Part shown: positions 50,492-58,666 of the stretch, one piece after another
How positions within the stretch are numbered: position 1 is the first letter of the stretch
How the letters are laid out: each line of letters starts with the position of its first letter
Source of the DNA: Bacteroidales bacterium
GTDB lineage: Bacteria > Bacteroidota > Bacteroidia > Bacteroidales > UBA932
Reading direction: 5' to 3'
DNA length: 64,000 nucleotides
Assembly (NCBI GenBank): GCA_030695025.1
Contig: JAUYTX010000024.1
Coordinates: 46,342-110,341 of the forward strand
Made by a program: the position numbers and the translations under genes
Notes under the pieces: model-generated
Told to the model about the DNA's origin: nothing
Databases searched by the model: none
The model's input: only the letters and a program-made list of their open reading frames with translations

Positions 50492-53101
50492 ATGAACTCC
50501 GGTAAAAAAATAGCAGAGACCCCTTTAATGAAGCAGTATCTGGCCATAAAGGCCAAGTACCCTGATGCCGTTTTACTGTTTCGTGTGGGCGACTTTTACG
50601 AGACCTTTAGCGAGGATGCAATCATTGCCTCCAAAGTACTTGGTATTGTACTCACCAAAAGGGCCAACGGAGCCGCCTCTCACGTAGAACTGGCAGGCTT
50701 TCCCCACCACTCAATTGACAGCTATCTTCCCAAACTGGTAAGAGCCGGTTATAAAGTTGCCATCTGCGACCAGCTGGAGGATCCTAAACTCACCAAAACA
50801 ATTGTAAAAAGAGGCATAACCGAGTTGGTTACACCCGGAGTTGCGTACAACGATCAGCTTCTTTCAAACAACGAGAACAACTACCTCTGCGCAGTAAGCT
50901 TCCGGGGAGAGAGCGGAGGAGTTGCTTTTCTTGATATATCAACCGGCACCTTTCGTGTTGCTGCCGGCTCACTTGAATACATTGAGCTTCTGCTTGCAAG
51001 CCTGTCTCCAAAGGAGGTTCTTGTAGAGAGGTCGTTCCGAAAAGGGTTTGAGGAGAGGTTTGGCAAAGATTACTATATAACCACCATGGACGAATGGGCC
51101 TTTGTTCAGGAGGCCTCATACGAAAAGCTTAAGGAGCATTTTGGCACAACATCACTAAAGGGCTTTGGAGTTGAGGAGATGCCGTTGGCGGTTACGGCAG
51201 CCGGGGCGATTCTCTTCTATCTTGAACTGACCCGCCACGAAGGTCTTGGCCATTTATGCTCTATCTCCAGAATTGACGAGGGAGAGTACGTGTGGATAGA
51301 CAAATTCACATTCAGAAACCTGGAGGTGTTCGGGAGCTACCGGGAGGAGGCCGTATCGCTTTTCAAGACCATTGAGAGATGCGCAAACCCCATGGGTTCG
51401 AGAGCTCTCAGGAACTGGCTGGCAATGCCTTTGAAAGATATTAATCAACTGAACATAAGGCACAGTATTGTTGAAAAGCTATTCAATGACAACCATTTGA
51501 TGGATTCCCTAAGGGCATTACTGCATGAGACGGGAGATCTGGAAAGGGTTGTTTCAAAGGCAGCCGCCGGAAGAATTACTCCCCGCGAAATGACAATGCT
51601 CAGGCGGGGTCTACAGCAGATTAATCCAATCCGGGAGCTGTGCATCAATTCAGAATCTACACACCTCAAATTGTTTGCAGAGTCACTTGACAACTGTCCC
51701 AAACTGATGGAGAGACTCACTGCAGAGCTACTTCCCGACCCCGCCGGCCTTATCGGAAAAGGAGATGTAATTTCGCCGGGGGTAAATCAGGAGTTGGATT
51801 CGCTGCGGGACATAGCACGACACGGCAAGCAGATATTGGCATCCATTCAGGAGAGAGAGACTCAACGCACAGGAATTTCATCGTTAAAAATAAGCTACAA
51901 CAATGTGTTCGGCTACTATCTCGAAGTAAGAAACACACACAAAGATAAGGTCCCGCAGGATTGGATCAGAAAACAAACACTTGTGAGCGCCGAAAGGTAC
52001 ATAACCCAGGAACTCAAAGAGTACGAAGAGAAGATCCTGGGCGCAGAGGAGAAGATACTCGTTCTGGAACAGACTCTTTTCAACAACTTAATTGCAGCCA
52101 TACAGCAAAACATTCCTGCCATACAGCAAAATGCGGCCATACTTGCCCGACTGGACTGCCTTGCAGGCTTTGCTCTTGTATCAAAGGAGAACAACTATTG
52201 CCGCCCACAGTTAAATACCGGCACTGCCATTGACATCAAAAACGGAAGGCACCCGGTAATCGAAAAACTTATGCCTCCGGGAGAGGAGTATGTGGCAAAC
52301 GATATATACCTCGACAACGATAACCAACAGATTATAATACTCACCGGACCAAACATGGCCGGAAAAAGCGCCCTTCTAAGACAAACAGCCCTCATCGTAC
52401 TTATGGCGCAGGCAGGGTGTTTCGTTCCGGCAGAGAGTGCTTCAATGGGTATTGTTGATAAGATTTTTACCCGTGTAGGGGCATCTGACAACATTAGCCG
52501 CGGAGAGAGTACCTTCATGACAGAGATGCTCGAAACATCTACAATTTTGCACAATCTCTCAACAAGATCACTAATTTTGCTCGACGAAATTGGCAGAGGA
52601 ACAAGCACATACGACGGAATGTCAATAGCCTGGGCAATTGTAGAGTATATACACGAACACCCTGAATATAAGGCAAAAACCCTCTTTGCGACCCACTATC
52701 ACGAGCTGAACGACCTGGAAGGGAAGTTTCCGAGAGTAAAAAATTGGCACATTTCTGTAAAAGAGGTCGGTAAAAACATTATATTTCTGCGAAAATTGTG
52801 CAGAGGAGGGGTTGAGCACAGTTTTGGAATTCATGTGGCCAGGATGGCAGGTATGCCGCAGGAGGTAGTCAACAGAGCCGGCAGAATTTTAAAGCAGCTG
52901 GAGAGCTCGGGAGCAACCGAGGGCAAAAAGGGTAAAAGGGCAACAATAAATGAGGAGGCAGTTCAACTCTCTTTCTTTAAACTTGACGACCCTCTTTTAA
53001 TAGATTTAAGAGACGAATTGCGAGATATGGATATTAACACACTCTCACCGCTTGACGCATTTGATAAATTAAGAAACTTAAAAAAGAGATTGGGTCTTTA
53101 A
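50492..53101 (+). CDS. mutS: DNA mismatch repair protein MutS
   Basis: 869 residues (typical about 860-880). Recognises mispaired bases and starts mismatch repair. The N-terminal mismatch-binding domain has LLFRVGDFYETFSEDA (the F-x-E motif), the connector and clamp follow, and the C-terminal ABC ATPase has Walker A LTGPNMAGKSALLRQ, signature SRGESTFMTEMLE and Walker B LILLDEIGRGTSTYDG. Bacteroidota MutS commonly has GPNMAGKS where GPNMGGKS is standard. The ABC permease gene starts 9 nt after its stop. Confidence 0.97.
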   Translation: MNSGKKIAETPLMKQYLAIKAKYPDAVLLFRVGDFYETFSEDAIIASKVLGIVLTKRANGAASHVELAGFPHHSIDSYLPKLVRAGYKVAICDQLEDPKLTKTIVKRGITELVTPGVAYNDQLLSNNENNYLCAVSFRGESGGVAFLDISTGTFRVAAGSLEYIELLLASLSPKEVLVERSFRKGFEERFGKDYYITTMDEWAFVQEASYEKLKEHFGTTSLKGFGVEEMPLAVTAAGAILFYLELTRHEGLGHLCSISRIDEGEYVWIDKFTFRNLEVFGSYREEAVSLFKTIERCANPMGSRALRNWLAMPLKDINQLNIRHSIVEKLFNDNHLMDSLRALLHETGDLERVVSKAAAGRITPREMTMLRRGLQQINPIRELCINSESTHLKLFAESLDNCPKLMERLTAELLPDPAGLIGKGDVISPGVNQELDSLRDIARHGKQILASIQERETQRTGISSLKISYNNVFGYYLEVRNTHKDKVPQDWIRKQTLVSAERYITQELKEYEEKILGAEEKILVLEQTLFNNLIAAIQQNIPAIQQNAAILARLDCLAGFALVSKENNYCRPQLNTGTAIDIKNGRHPVIEKLMPPGEEYVANDIYLDNDNQQIIILTGPNMAGKSALLRQTALIVLMAQAGCFVPAESASMGIVDKIFTRVGASDNISRGESTFMTEMLETSTILHNLSTRSLILLDEIGRGTSTYDGMSIAWAIVEYIHEHPEYKAKTLFATHYHELNDLEGKFPRVKNWHISVKEVGKNIIFLRKLCRGGVEHSFGIHVARMAGMPQEVVNRAGRILKQLESSGATEGKKGKRATINEEAVQLSFFKLDDPLLIDLRDELRDMDINTLSPLDAFDKLRNLKKRLGL

Positions 53102-53106
53102 GGAGG
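53101..53106 (+). promoter_or_regulatory. Consensus Shine-Dalgarno for the ABC permease gene
   Basis: AGGAGG, overlapping the last base of the mutS stop and 4 nt before the ATG at 53111. A perfect SD is rare in this phylum, where most genes depend on A-rich leaders, and it fixes the start codon. Confidence 0.7.
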
Positions 53107-53110
53107 ATAT

Positions 53111-54382
53111 ATGGTAAGTTATTACAGAAGAATCCAAATGATTTTCAAACTGATGATGGAGAGCATCAAATTTGCTTTCGGATCATTAAAAGGAGACAAG
53201 TTCAGAACCTTTTTATCGCTGTTTGGTGTAACCATAGGTATTTTCTCCATTGTTACCGTTTTTACCGCCATTGACGCGCTGCAGAGCAACGTCGAGAGAG
53301 GGCTCAACAGCTTTGGCACTACAACCGTTTACGTGCAGGAGTTCCCCTTTGCGCCCGAAGAGGGTGAGGAGTACAAATGGTGGGAGTTTCGCACAAGGCC
53401 CACACCAAAATACGAAGAGTACCTATTTTTGAAATCAAACTCCAAAACCCTCGAATCTGTTGCTTTTGTAACCTTTACAAACCTCTCCGTAAAATACCGC
53501 AGAAATACCTTTACCGGAGGTTTTGTAACAGCCCCTACCTTCGAATGGGATAAGGTTGCAAATGTGGAGATAGATAACGGACGATACTTTTCAATGTCAG
53601 AGACACAGTCCTCTGTTCCTGTGGCAATTATTGGATACGAAGTTGCAGAGACACTCTTTAAGGGAGAAGATCCCATTAACAAAATCATAAAACTGGGTAA
53701 CAGCAACACAAGGGTAATTGGTGTTATGAGAAAGGCAGGCGAAAGCATTGTCAACATATTCGATACCGACAACTCTGTATTGGTTCCATACAGTTATGCC
53801 GGCACTCTCTTCAATGTAAAACGCTCCTCTGCAATGATCTGCCTTAAACCTCAGGATAATGTATCCCGAGACGAATTTATTCAAGAGATGAGGCAGTTGA
53901 TGAGGGCAGTAAGAAGGCTCAAGCCAAAGCAAAAAGATAATTTCGCCCTTAACGAAATGACATTCCTTCTAAACTCAACAAAAGAAATTTTTGGAGGAAT
54001 AAACCTCGCCGGATGGATAATCGGAGGATTCTCAATACTGATTGGAGGTTTCGGAATTGCAAACATTATGTTTGTGTCGGTAAAAGAGCGCACAAACCTC
54101 ATTGGTATCCAGAAAGCACTCGGAGCAAAAAAATATACAATCCTTACACAGTTTCTGGCCGAAGCCGCTGCTCTGGCACTAGCCGGAGGTGCGGTAGGAA
54201 TATTGTTCGTCTCACTTCTTGTGCTGGCAGTTGGAAGTAATGAATCCTTCCCTATGCAGCTTAGTGCATACAACATTATCAGAGGACTGATGATCTCCTC
54301 TGTTATTGGAATTGTTTCGGGATTTCTTCCTGCATATACAGCAGCAAATCTCAACCCTGTAGATGCGATAAACTCTAAGTAG
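53111..54382 (+). CDS. MacB/FtsX-type ABC transporter permease
   Basis: 423 residues. N-terminal transmembrane helix at about 35-57, then a large periplasmic MacB_PCD domain (about 60-290; GINLAGW-like end) and an FtsX core with three helices (about 300-325, 350-372, 390-412). Motifs: FRTFLSLFGVTIGIFSIVTVFTAIDALQ, NIMFVSVKERTNLIGIQKALGAKKYTILTQFLAEA, and AYTAANLNPVDAINSK at the end. Members export peptides or lipoproteins or extrude toxic compounds with a separate ATPase, which is not next to it. It is translated from a strong SD directly after mutS. Confidence 0.9.
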   Translation: MVSYYRRIQMIFKLMMESIKFAFGSLKGDKFRTFLSLFGVTIGIFSIVTVFTAIDALQSNVERGLNSFGTTTVYVQEFPFAPEEGEEYKWWEFRTRPTPKYEEYLFLKSNSKTLESVAFVTFTNLSVKYRRNTFTGGFVTAPTFEWDKVANVEIDNGRYFSMSETQSSVPVAIIGYEVAETLFKGEDPINKIIKLGNSNTRVIGVMRKAGESIVNIFDTDNSVLVPYSYAGTLFNVKRSSAMICLKPQDNVSRDEFIQEMRQLMRAVRRLKPKQKDNFALNEMTFLLNSTKEIFGGINLAGWIIGGFSILIGGFGIANIMFVSVKERTNLIGIQKALGAKKYTILTQFLAEAAALALAGGAVGILFVSLLVLAVGSNESFPMQLSAYNIIRGLMISSVIGIVSGFLPAYTAANLNPVDAINSK

Positions 54383-54395
54383 TGTGAGTCTTCTT

Positions 54396-55199
54396 TCAGG
54401 TAGTTTGGGCCTCTTTGAGTGAGTTAACAATTAACGTAAGCTCAACAAACTCCTCAACAGAGAGCTGCTCAGGCCTTTTAGCAAAGAGATAACTCTCAGG
54501 TAATACTAAACCACCGATAAGCGGCTTGAGAGAGTTTCTTATGGTCTTGCGCCTTTGGTTGAAAGAGGTCTTTATTACAGCCTTGAAAAGAGCCTCATCA
54601 CACCCCAAAGACTCTCTTGAATTTCTCTTCAGTCTGATAACTGCCGATTTTACCTTAGGTGGCGGAATAAACTCATTCTCATCAACAGTAAAAAGATACT
54701 CAATTGAATACCATGCCTGTAGCAAAACAGATAGTATGCCGTAAGCCTTTTTGCCCGGAGGAGATGCCAATCTTTCGGCCACCTCTTTCTGCACCATTCC
54801 CACAACCTGCGGAACCCTCCCTTTATAGTCAAGAACCTTGAAGAATATTTGAGAAGATATATTGTATGGGAAATTCCCTATCACGATAAACTCCTCCTTA
54901 AAGATATCTTCAAGCTTCATCCTTAGAAAGTCAGCCTCATAAAGAGAACTCTCCAGAGCCGGGTAGTGAACTTTAAGATATTCAACCGACTCAGAATCAA
55001 TCTCTACCAGTTTTAGATTAATGACCGGTTCGTTGGCAAGAAATTGAGTAAGAACGCCGGTTCCGGGGCCAACCTCAATTACATCAATCTTGTCATTTTG
55101 ATTATAATCCGAAAGTACCAGCGAATCCACAATGCGCTTCGCAATTTTGGGGTCTTTTAGAAAATGTTGACCCAACGACTTTTTTGCCCTTACATACAT
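54396..55199 (-). CDS. rsmA: 16S rRNA dimethyladenosine transferase RsmA (KsgA)
   Basis: 267 residues, usual length. Dimethylates A1518 and A1519 of 16S rRNA during small-subunit maturation. S-adenosylmethionine motif I VIEVGPGTGVLTQFLA at about 40-55; the catalytic motif IGNFPYNISSQIFFKVLD (NxPY type, here NFPY); C-terminal helical domain with KTSFNQRRKTIRNSLKP. N-terminal VRAKKSLGQHFLKDPKI is typical. It overlaps the nuclease gene start region by 10 nt on the same strand and is likely co-transcribed. Confidence 0.96.
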   Translation of the reverse strand: MYVRAKKSLGQHFLKDPKIAKRIVDSLVLSDYNQNDKIDVIEVGPGTGVLTQFLANEPVINLKLVEIDSESVEYLKVHYPALESSLYEADFLRMKLEDIFKEEFIVIGNFPYNISSQIFFKVLDYKGRVPQVVGMVQKEVAERLASPPGKKAYGILSVLLQAWYSIEYLFTVDENEFIPPPKVKSAVIRLKRNSRESLGCDEALFKAVIKTSFNQRRKTIRNSLKPLIGGLVLPESYLFAKRPEQLSVEEFVELTLIVNSLKEAQTT

Positions 55200-56269
55200 T
55201 GTGCAAAGGTATAAAAATAAATCAGCAGCCTCACCGGAAGATGGTCACTTATTCCTCCGTTATATCGAGGCCCGATATATGTCCTCTTAGGCTTAAATCC
55301 CGTAAAAGCCTTGTCTCTCTCAAGTAAATAGGATGCATTAAAAATTGAAAAATTAGAAGGCTCGGTATAGACCGGTTCATCTTTGTTAAGTAAATTTTCC
55401 GAAACAAGAATCTGATCTATAAGTTCCCAAACACCTCTATACTTGATTGTACCCTGTTTATCTGAATGAAAACGGCCGGCAAGATTGACCAGTCTGCTCA
55501 ACAATTTCATGGGTTCAGAATCGGGAGTATCGTTAAAATCCCCAGCCACAATAATATTTGCCATGCTGTTAACATCAAGAATAGAGTCGCATACTCTTTT
55601 CAACGCATAAGCTGCAGCCTCCCTGGCCGGCCGAGACAATTTCTCTCCCCCGAATTTTGATGGCCAGTGATTTATGAAAATATGCAGCGTGTCAAGGTTA
55701 TCAACCACCCCCCTGGCATAAAGAATATCTCGTGTTGTTCTTGCAGTATCAGGTAAAACCACCCTGATAAAATCGGTTGAGAGCACCCTGAACAGATCCC
55801 TCCTGTAAAGCAAAGCAACATCAATTCCCCTGCTGTCCGGCGAATCTTTGTGTATAATCCAGTACCTGCCAAAACTCAAAGGAGAGTCGTAGATGAGAGA
55901 GTTTAACACATATCTGTTCTCAATCTCTGCCACACCAACAAACAGAGGAAAACTTCCCTCTCCCATGTCCATAATTGTCTTGGCAATTGCATCTCTCTTG
56001 GCAACAAACCTCCTTCTCCCCCACCTCATCTTTCCAAATGCAGAAAACTCCTGTAAAGCACCTCCTATTTCTGATTGATGACTCTCTTTTTCTGGTTGAG
56101 CACTCACTATGTCCGATTTTGTATCAAAAAAGTTTTCAAGATTCCAGAAGACAAAATAACTGCCCCGAAACCCTCCATAACCGGCTGAACTATCTCTTTG
56201 CTGCCCGGATAGTACGGTAAACAAAAGAGTAATTGCTGCTGTTGTCAATAAAAATCGTTTCGTTTTCAC
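55190..56269 (-). CDS. Secreted endonuclease/exonuclease/phosphatase (EEP) family protein
   Basis: 359 residues. A signal peptide (about 1-22, LLTTAAITLLFTVLSG) precedes an EEP domain: FWNLENFFDTKSD (first metal-binding region), VGVAEIENRYVL (catalytic Glu), HIFINHWPSKFGG, IIVAGDFNDTPDSEP (Asp and Asn), and ISDHLPVRLLI (terminal Asp-His pair). All the usual acid and His motifs are present, so it should hydrolyse phosphodiesters; the substrate (DNA, RNA or lipid head group) is open. It is upstream of rsmA and overlaps it by 10 nt. Confidence 0.88.
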   Translation of the reverse strand: MKTKRFLLTTAAITLLFTVLSGQQRDSSAGYGGFRGSYFVFWNLENFFDTKSDIVSAQPEKESHQSEIGGALQEFSAFGKMRWGRRRFVAKRDAIAKTIMDMGEGSFPLFVGVAEIENRYVLNSLIYDSPLSFGRYWIIHKDSPDSRGIDVALLYRRDLFRVLSTDFIRVVLPDTARTTRDILYARGVVDNLDTLHIFINHWPSKFGGEKLSRPAREAAAYALKRVCDSILDVNSMANIIVAGDFNDTPDSEPMKLLSRLVNLAGRFHSDKQGTIKYRGVWELIDQILVSENLLNKDEPVYTEPSNFSIFNASYLLERDKAFTGFKPKRTYIGPRYNGGISDHLPVRLLIYFYTFAQCM

Positions 56270-56467
56270 ATTAAAGAGAGTTTAAGTTTCGGAGAAAAAA
56301 CGCCGGAGAGAATTGTTGTTTCTAACAGGGTAAAAATAATATTCAACCAGAAAATAAAGGTATATCCATCATCACAATTATCTGATATTAAGCACACTTT
56401 ATACGATTTTAGAATTATCTCCCTTTTTTTGTTAATTTCGCACCCTCAAATAATAATTTTATACAAA

Positions 56468-57571
56468 ATGGCACTTCAATGCGGAATAGTAGGGCTCCCA
56501 AATGTTGGTAAATCGACCCTTTTTAATTGTATCAGCTCAGGTAAAGCCCAATCTGCAAACTTCCCCTTTTGCACCATCGAACCAAACATAGGATCTACAA
56601 TTGTCCCTGACGAAAGACTTCAGGTACTGGAAAAACTTGTAAAACCCCAAAGGGTTGTTCCTGCGACAGTAGAGATTGTAGACATTGCCGGGCTCGTTAA
56701 GGGTGCCAGCAAAGGAGAGGGTCTGGGAAATCAGTTTCTTGGAAACATCCGTGAGACCGACGCCATTTTACATGTACTCCGTTGCTTTGATGACCCAAAT
56801 ATTGTGCATGTTGACGGATCTGTTAATCCGGTAAGGGACAAAGAGATTATTGATACCGAACTGCAGATTAAAGATCTTGACACTGTTGAGAGCCGCATTT
56901 CCAAAGTGCACAAACAGGCACAAACAGGTGGTGACAAAAACGCAAAGAGGATGTACGAAATTCTGGTTAAGATTAAGGATGCTCTTGTTCAGGGAAAATC
57001 TGCAAGAACCGTAATTTTTGACAATGCCGAAGATGCAAAAATGGCAAAGGAGCTCTTCCTTCTCACGAATAAACCTGTTATGTATGTCTGCAATGTAGAT
57101 GAGGCATCTGCAAAGAGTGGCAATAAATACGTAGAGATGGTTAAGGAGGCAATTAAGGATGAAGATGCTCAGTTGCTGGTAGTGGCAGCTAAAATTGAGT
57201 CAGAAATTGCAGAACTCGAAAGCTTTGAAGAGAGGGAGATGTTTCTCTCAGAACTTGGACTTGATTCATCCGGAGTTTCTCGACTTATCCGCTCAGCTTA
57301 TGCCCTTTTGAACCTGGAAACCTACTTTACAGCAGGGGTACAGGAGGTTCGCGCCTGGACATTTGTAAAAGGAATTAAAGCCCCTCAGTCTGCAGGAATC
57401 ATCCATACAGATTTTGAAAAGGGTTTTATCCGTGCTGAAGTTATCAAATACGATGACTACGTTAAGTATGGCAGCGAAGCCGCCTGTAAAGAGGCCGGTA
57501 AAATGGCCGTAGAGGGCAAAGAGTACGTTGTTCAGGATGGCGACATCATGCACTTCCGCTTTAATGTCTGA
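56468..57571 (+). CDS. ychF: Obg-family ATPase YchF/OLA1
   Basis: 367 residues, the usual length. Ribosome-associated P-loop ATPase with G1 GLPNVGKSTLFN, G3-like DIAGLVKGASKGEGLGNQFL, altered G4 NVDE, a coiled-coil arm (about 130-200) and a C-terminal TGS domain (RAWTFVKGIKAPQSAGIIHTDFEKGF). It starts at the ATG at 56468 (MALQCGIVG), the conserved N-terminus. The box TAATTTCG (56433-56440), one mismatch from the -7 consensus, lies 28 nt upstream. Followed by a terminator. Confidence 0.96.
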   Translation: MALQCGIVGLPNVGKSTLFNCISSGKAQSANFPFCTIEPNIGSTIVPDERLQVLEKLVKPQRVVPATVEIVDIAGLVKGASKGEGLGNQFLGNIRETDAILHVLRCFDDPNIVHVDGSVNPVRDKEIIDTELQIKDLDTVESRISKVHKQAQTGGDKNAKRMYEILVKIKDALVQGKSARTVIFDNAEDAKMAKELFLLTNKPVMYVCNVDEASAKSGNKYVEMVKEAIKDEDAQLLVVAAKIESEIAELESFEEREMFLSELGLDSSGVSRLIRSAYALLNLETYFTAGVQEVRAWTFVKGIKAPQSAGIIHTDFEKGFIRAEVIKYDDYVKYGSEAACKEAGKMAVEGKEYVVQDGDIMHFRFNV

Positions 57572-57607
57572 TCATACAACGCTTTAGATTAAAAAATAAG
57601 AAATATT

Positions 57608-57633
57608 CAGGTCGTTTTCCGGCCTGATTTTTT
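57608..57633 (+). terminator. Intrinsic terminator after ychF
   Basis: CAGGTCG (57608-57614) pairs with CGGCCTG (57620-57626) with one wobble, loop TTTTC, followed by ATTTTTTT. Confidence 0.75.
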
Positions 57634-57756
57634 TATGCTCAAACTTTCGTAACTACTAATAATTACTAGTGGTTTTAGCGATTTGCAGGAGTGTAATTAT
57701 TCAGCATATCAGCATTTTGTGAACTTAAAGTGAGCAAATATGTCAGAAATTTTTAT

Positions 57757-57764
57757 TATTTTTG
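57757..57764 (+). promoter_or_regulatory. Possible -7 promoter box in the accessory strip
   Basis: TATTTTTG matches TAnnTTTG, 78 nt before the small signal-peptide ORF at 57843. With the flanking gene debris, it may be the surviving promoter of a lost gene. Confidence 0.35.
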
Positions 57765-57842
57765 GTATAATATCTATCAGTAAGCACATTGAGCAGGTTT
57801 TCTATTTACAAAATTTGATTCTATTGCGAATATTACAAGAAA

Positions 57843-58010
57843 ATGCATAAATTAAATATTCATATAGTGAGGAAGTTAATGCTTCTAATTGTTTCATTAA
57901 CCCTTTCAATAACATTATCAATTGCTCTTCTAATTCTCATAGCAACTCCACTTGCATCATTTGCCCAGGATGTAAATGGGATGAAACTGGCCGAGGATAA
58001 GCATTATTAA
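57843..58010 (+). CDS. Truncated ORF: signal peptide joined to transposase debris
   Basis: 55 codons (MHKLNIHIVRKLMLLIVSL start). Residues about 10-42 form a strong signal peptide ending in LASFAQ. After it come DVNG and then MKLAEDKHY, which belongs to an IS21 IstA-like reading frame (HYxSVPYRF is a family motif) that continues in the same frame after the stop. So a secreted-protein gene, of unknown kind, appears to be cut at about residue 46 by the insertion-sequence fragment. It is unlikely to make a functional product. Confidence 0.45.
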   Translation: MHKLNIHIVRKLMLLIVSLTLSITLSIALLILIATPLASFAQDVNGMKLAEDKHY

Positions 58011-58501
58011 AGCGTTCCGTATAGGTTTATTGGAAAGAAAGTGACGATGCTATACCCTCAAAATGAAGTGGAGATTTATTATCGTTATGAAAGAATAGCT
58101 CTACATCAATGAAACCGACAGCTCTACGGAAACACAACGGAGTATTGAGTTTTTCTGCACGTGCAGGTAAAGAGAGGCTCAACAACGCCTGCAGGCGCGC
58201 AATTCAATATGGAGACTTCGGATACCAGACAATAAAAACAATCCTTGAAAAGGGACTAGATTTTAACAATGAAGTTCTATGGCATGGCTAAGGCAGATGG
58301 TCCTAGTAACGTGAGATCCCAAAGATAGAAAGGCAGGACCTCTTAGAAAAAACAGAAAAATATATTTGATGAAGATCTTGAAAACGAGTAAAAATTTATA
58401 AGTTTGTATAAAAGCAAATTAGCCCTGGAAATTGTTGTTTTTATGAGAGATCCCGGAGAGTGGTCAATTTAAAACAGCAGGGGTGGTCAATTTAGCCAGC
58501 A
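57981..58501 (+). mobile_element. Remnant of an IS21-family insertion sequence
   Basis: Pieces of the IstA transposase survive. At 58014-58100 the reading VPYRFIGKKVTMLYPQNEV then EIYYRYERIALHQ is intact; after an internal deletion, 58109-58291 reads HNGVLSFSARAGKERLNNAC and RRAIQYGDFGYQTIKTILEK, the IstA C-terminal region. The istB gene is absent. The right end holds two terminal-type repeats (GTGGTCAATTTA), and a terminal CA may be at 58500-58501. The left end was not found. Several stops show it is inactive. Confidence 0.75.
58460..58494. repeat. IS21 terminal direct repeats
   Basis: GTGGTCAATTTA occurs at 58460-58471 and 58483-58494, period 23. Multiple spaced copies of TGGTCAATTT are the hallmark of the ends of IS21-family elements. 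Confidence 0.75.
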
Positions 58502-58615
58502 TATGCAGATAATCTCAAAAAATCATTGGAAAGGGACTGTGAAACCTTTCCTGATAAAGAATTAAAATTTTTCAAACTGGTCTTTGATTTAATTTTAGAA
58601 ATTAAAGCACAATAA
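58502..58615 (+). pseudogene. C-terminal fragment of a gene cut by the IS21 remnant
   Basis: Directly after the IS end an open frame reads YADNLKKSLERDCETFPDKE then LKFFKLVFDLILEIKAQ and ends at TAA (58613-58615). It has no start of its own; in frame upstream a stop lies inside the IS repeat. The natural-looking helical ending suggests it is the tail of a real gene whose 5' part was lost. I do not recognise the family. Confidence 0.5.
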
Positions 58616-58666
58616 TGCTTTAACTAACAATTGGAGCGAAACTTACATTTGATAAGAATACAACAT

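Noticed and set aside
54396-55199. Altered NFPY motif in RsmA as loss of activity
   Set aside because: The N-x-P-Y pattern is retained; Phe at the second position is an accepted variant of the NLPY motif.
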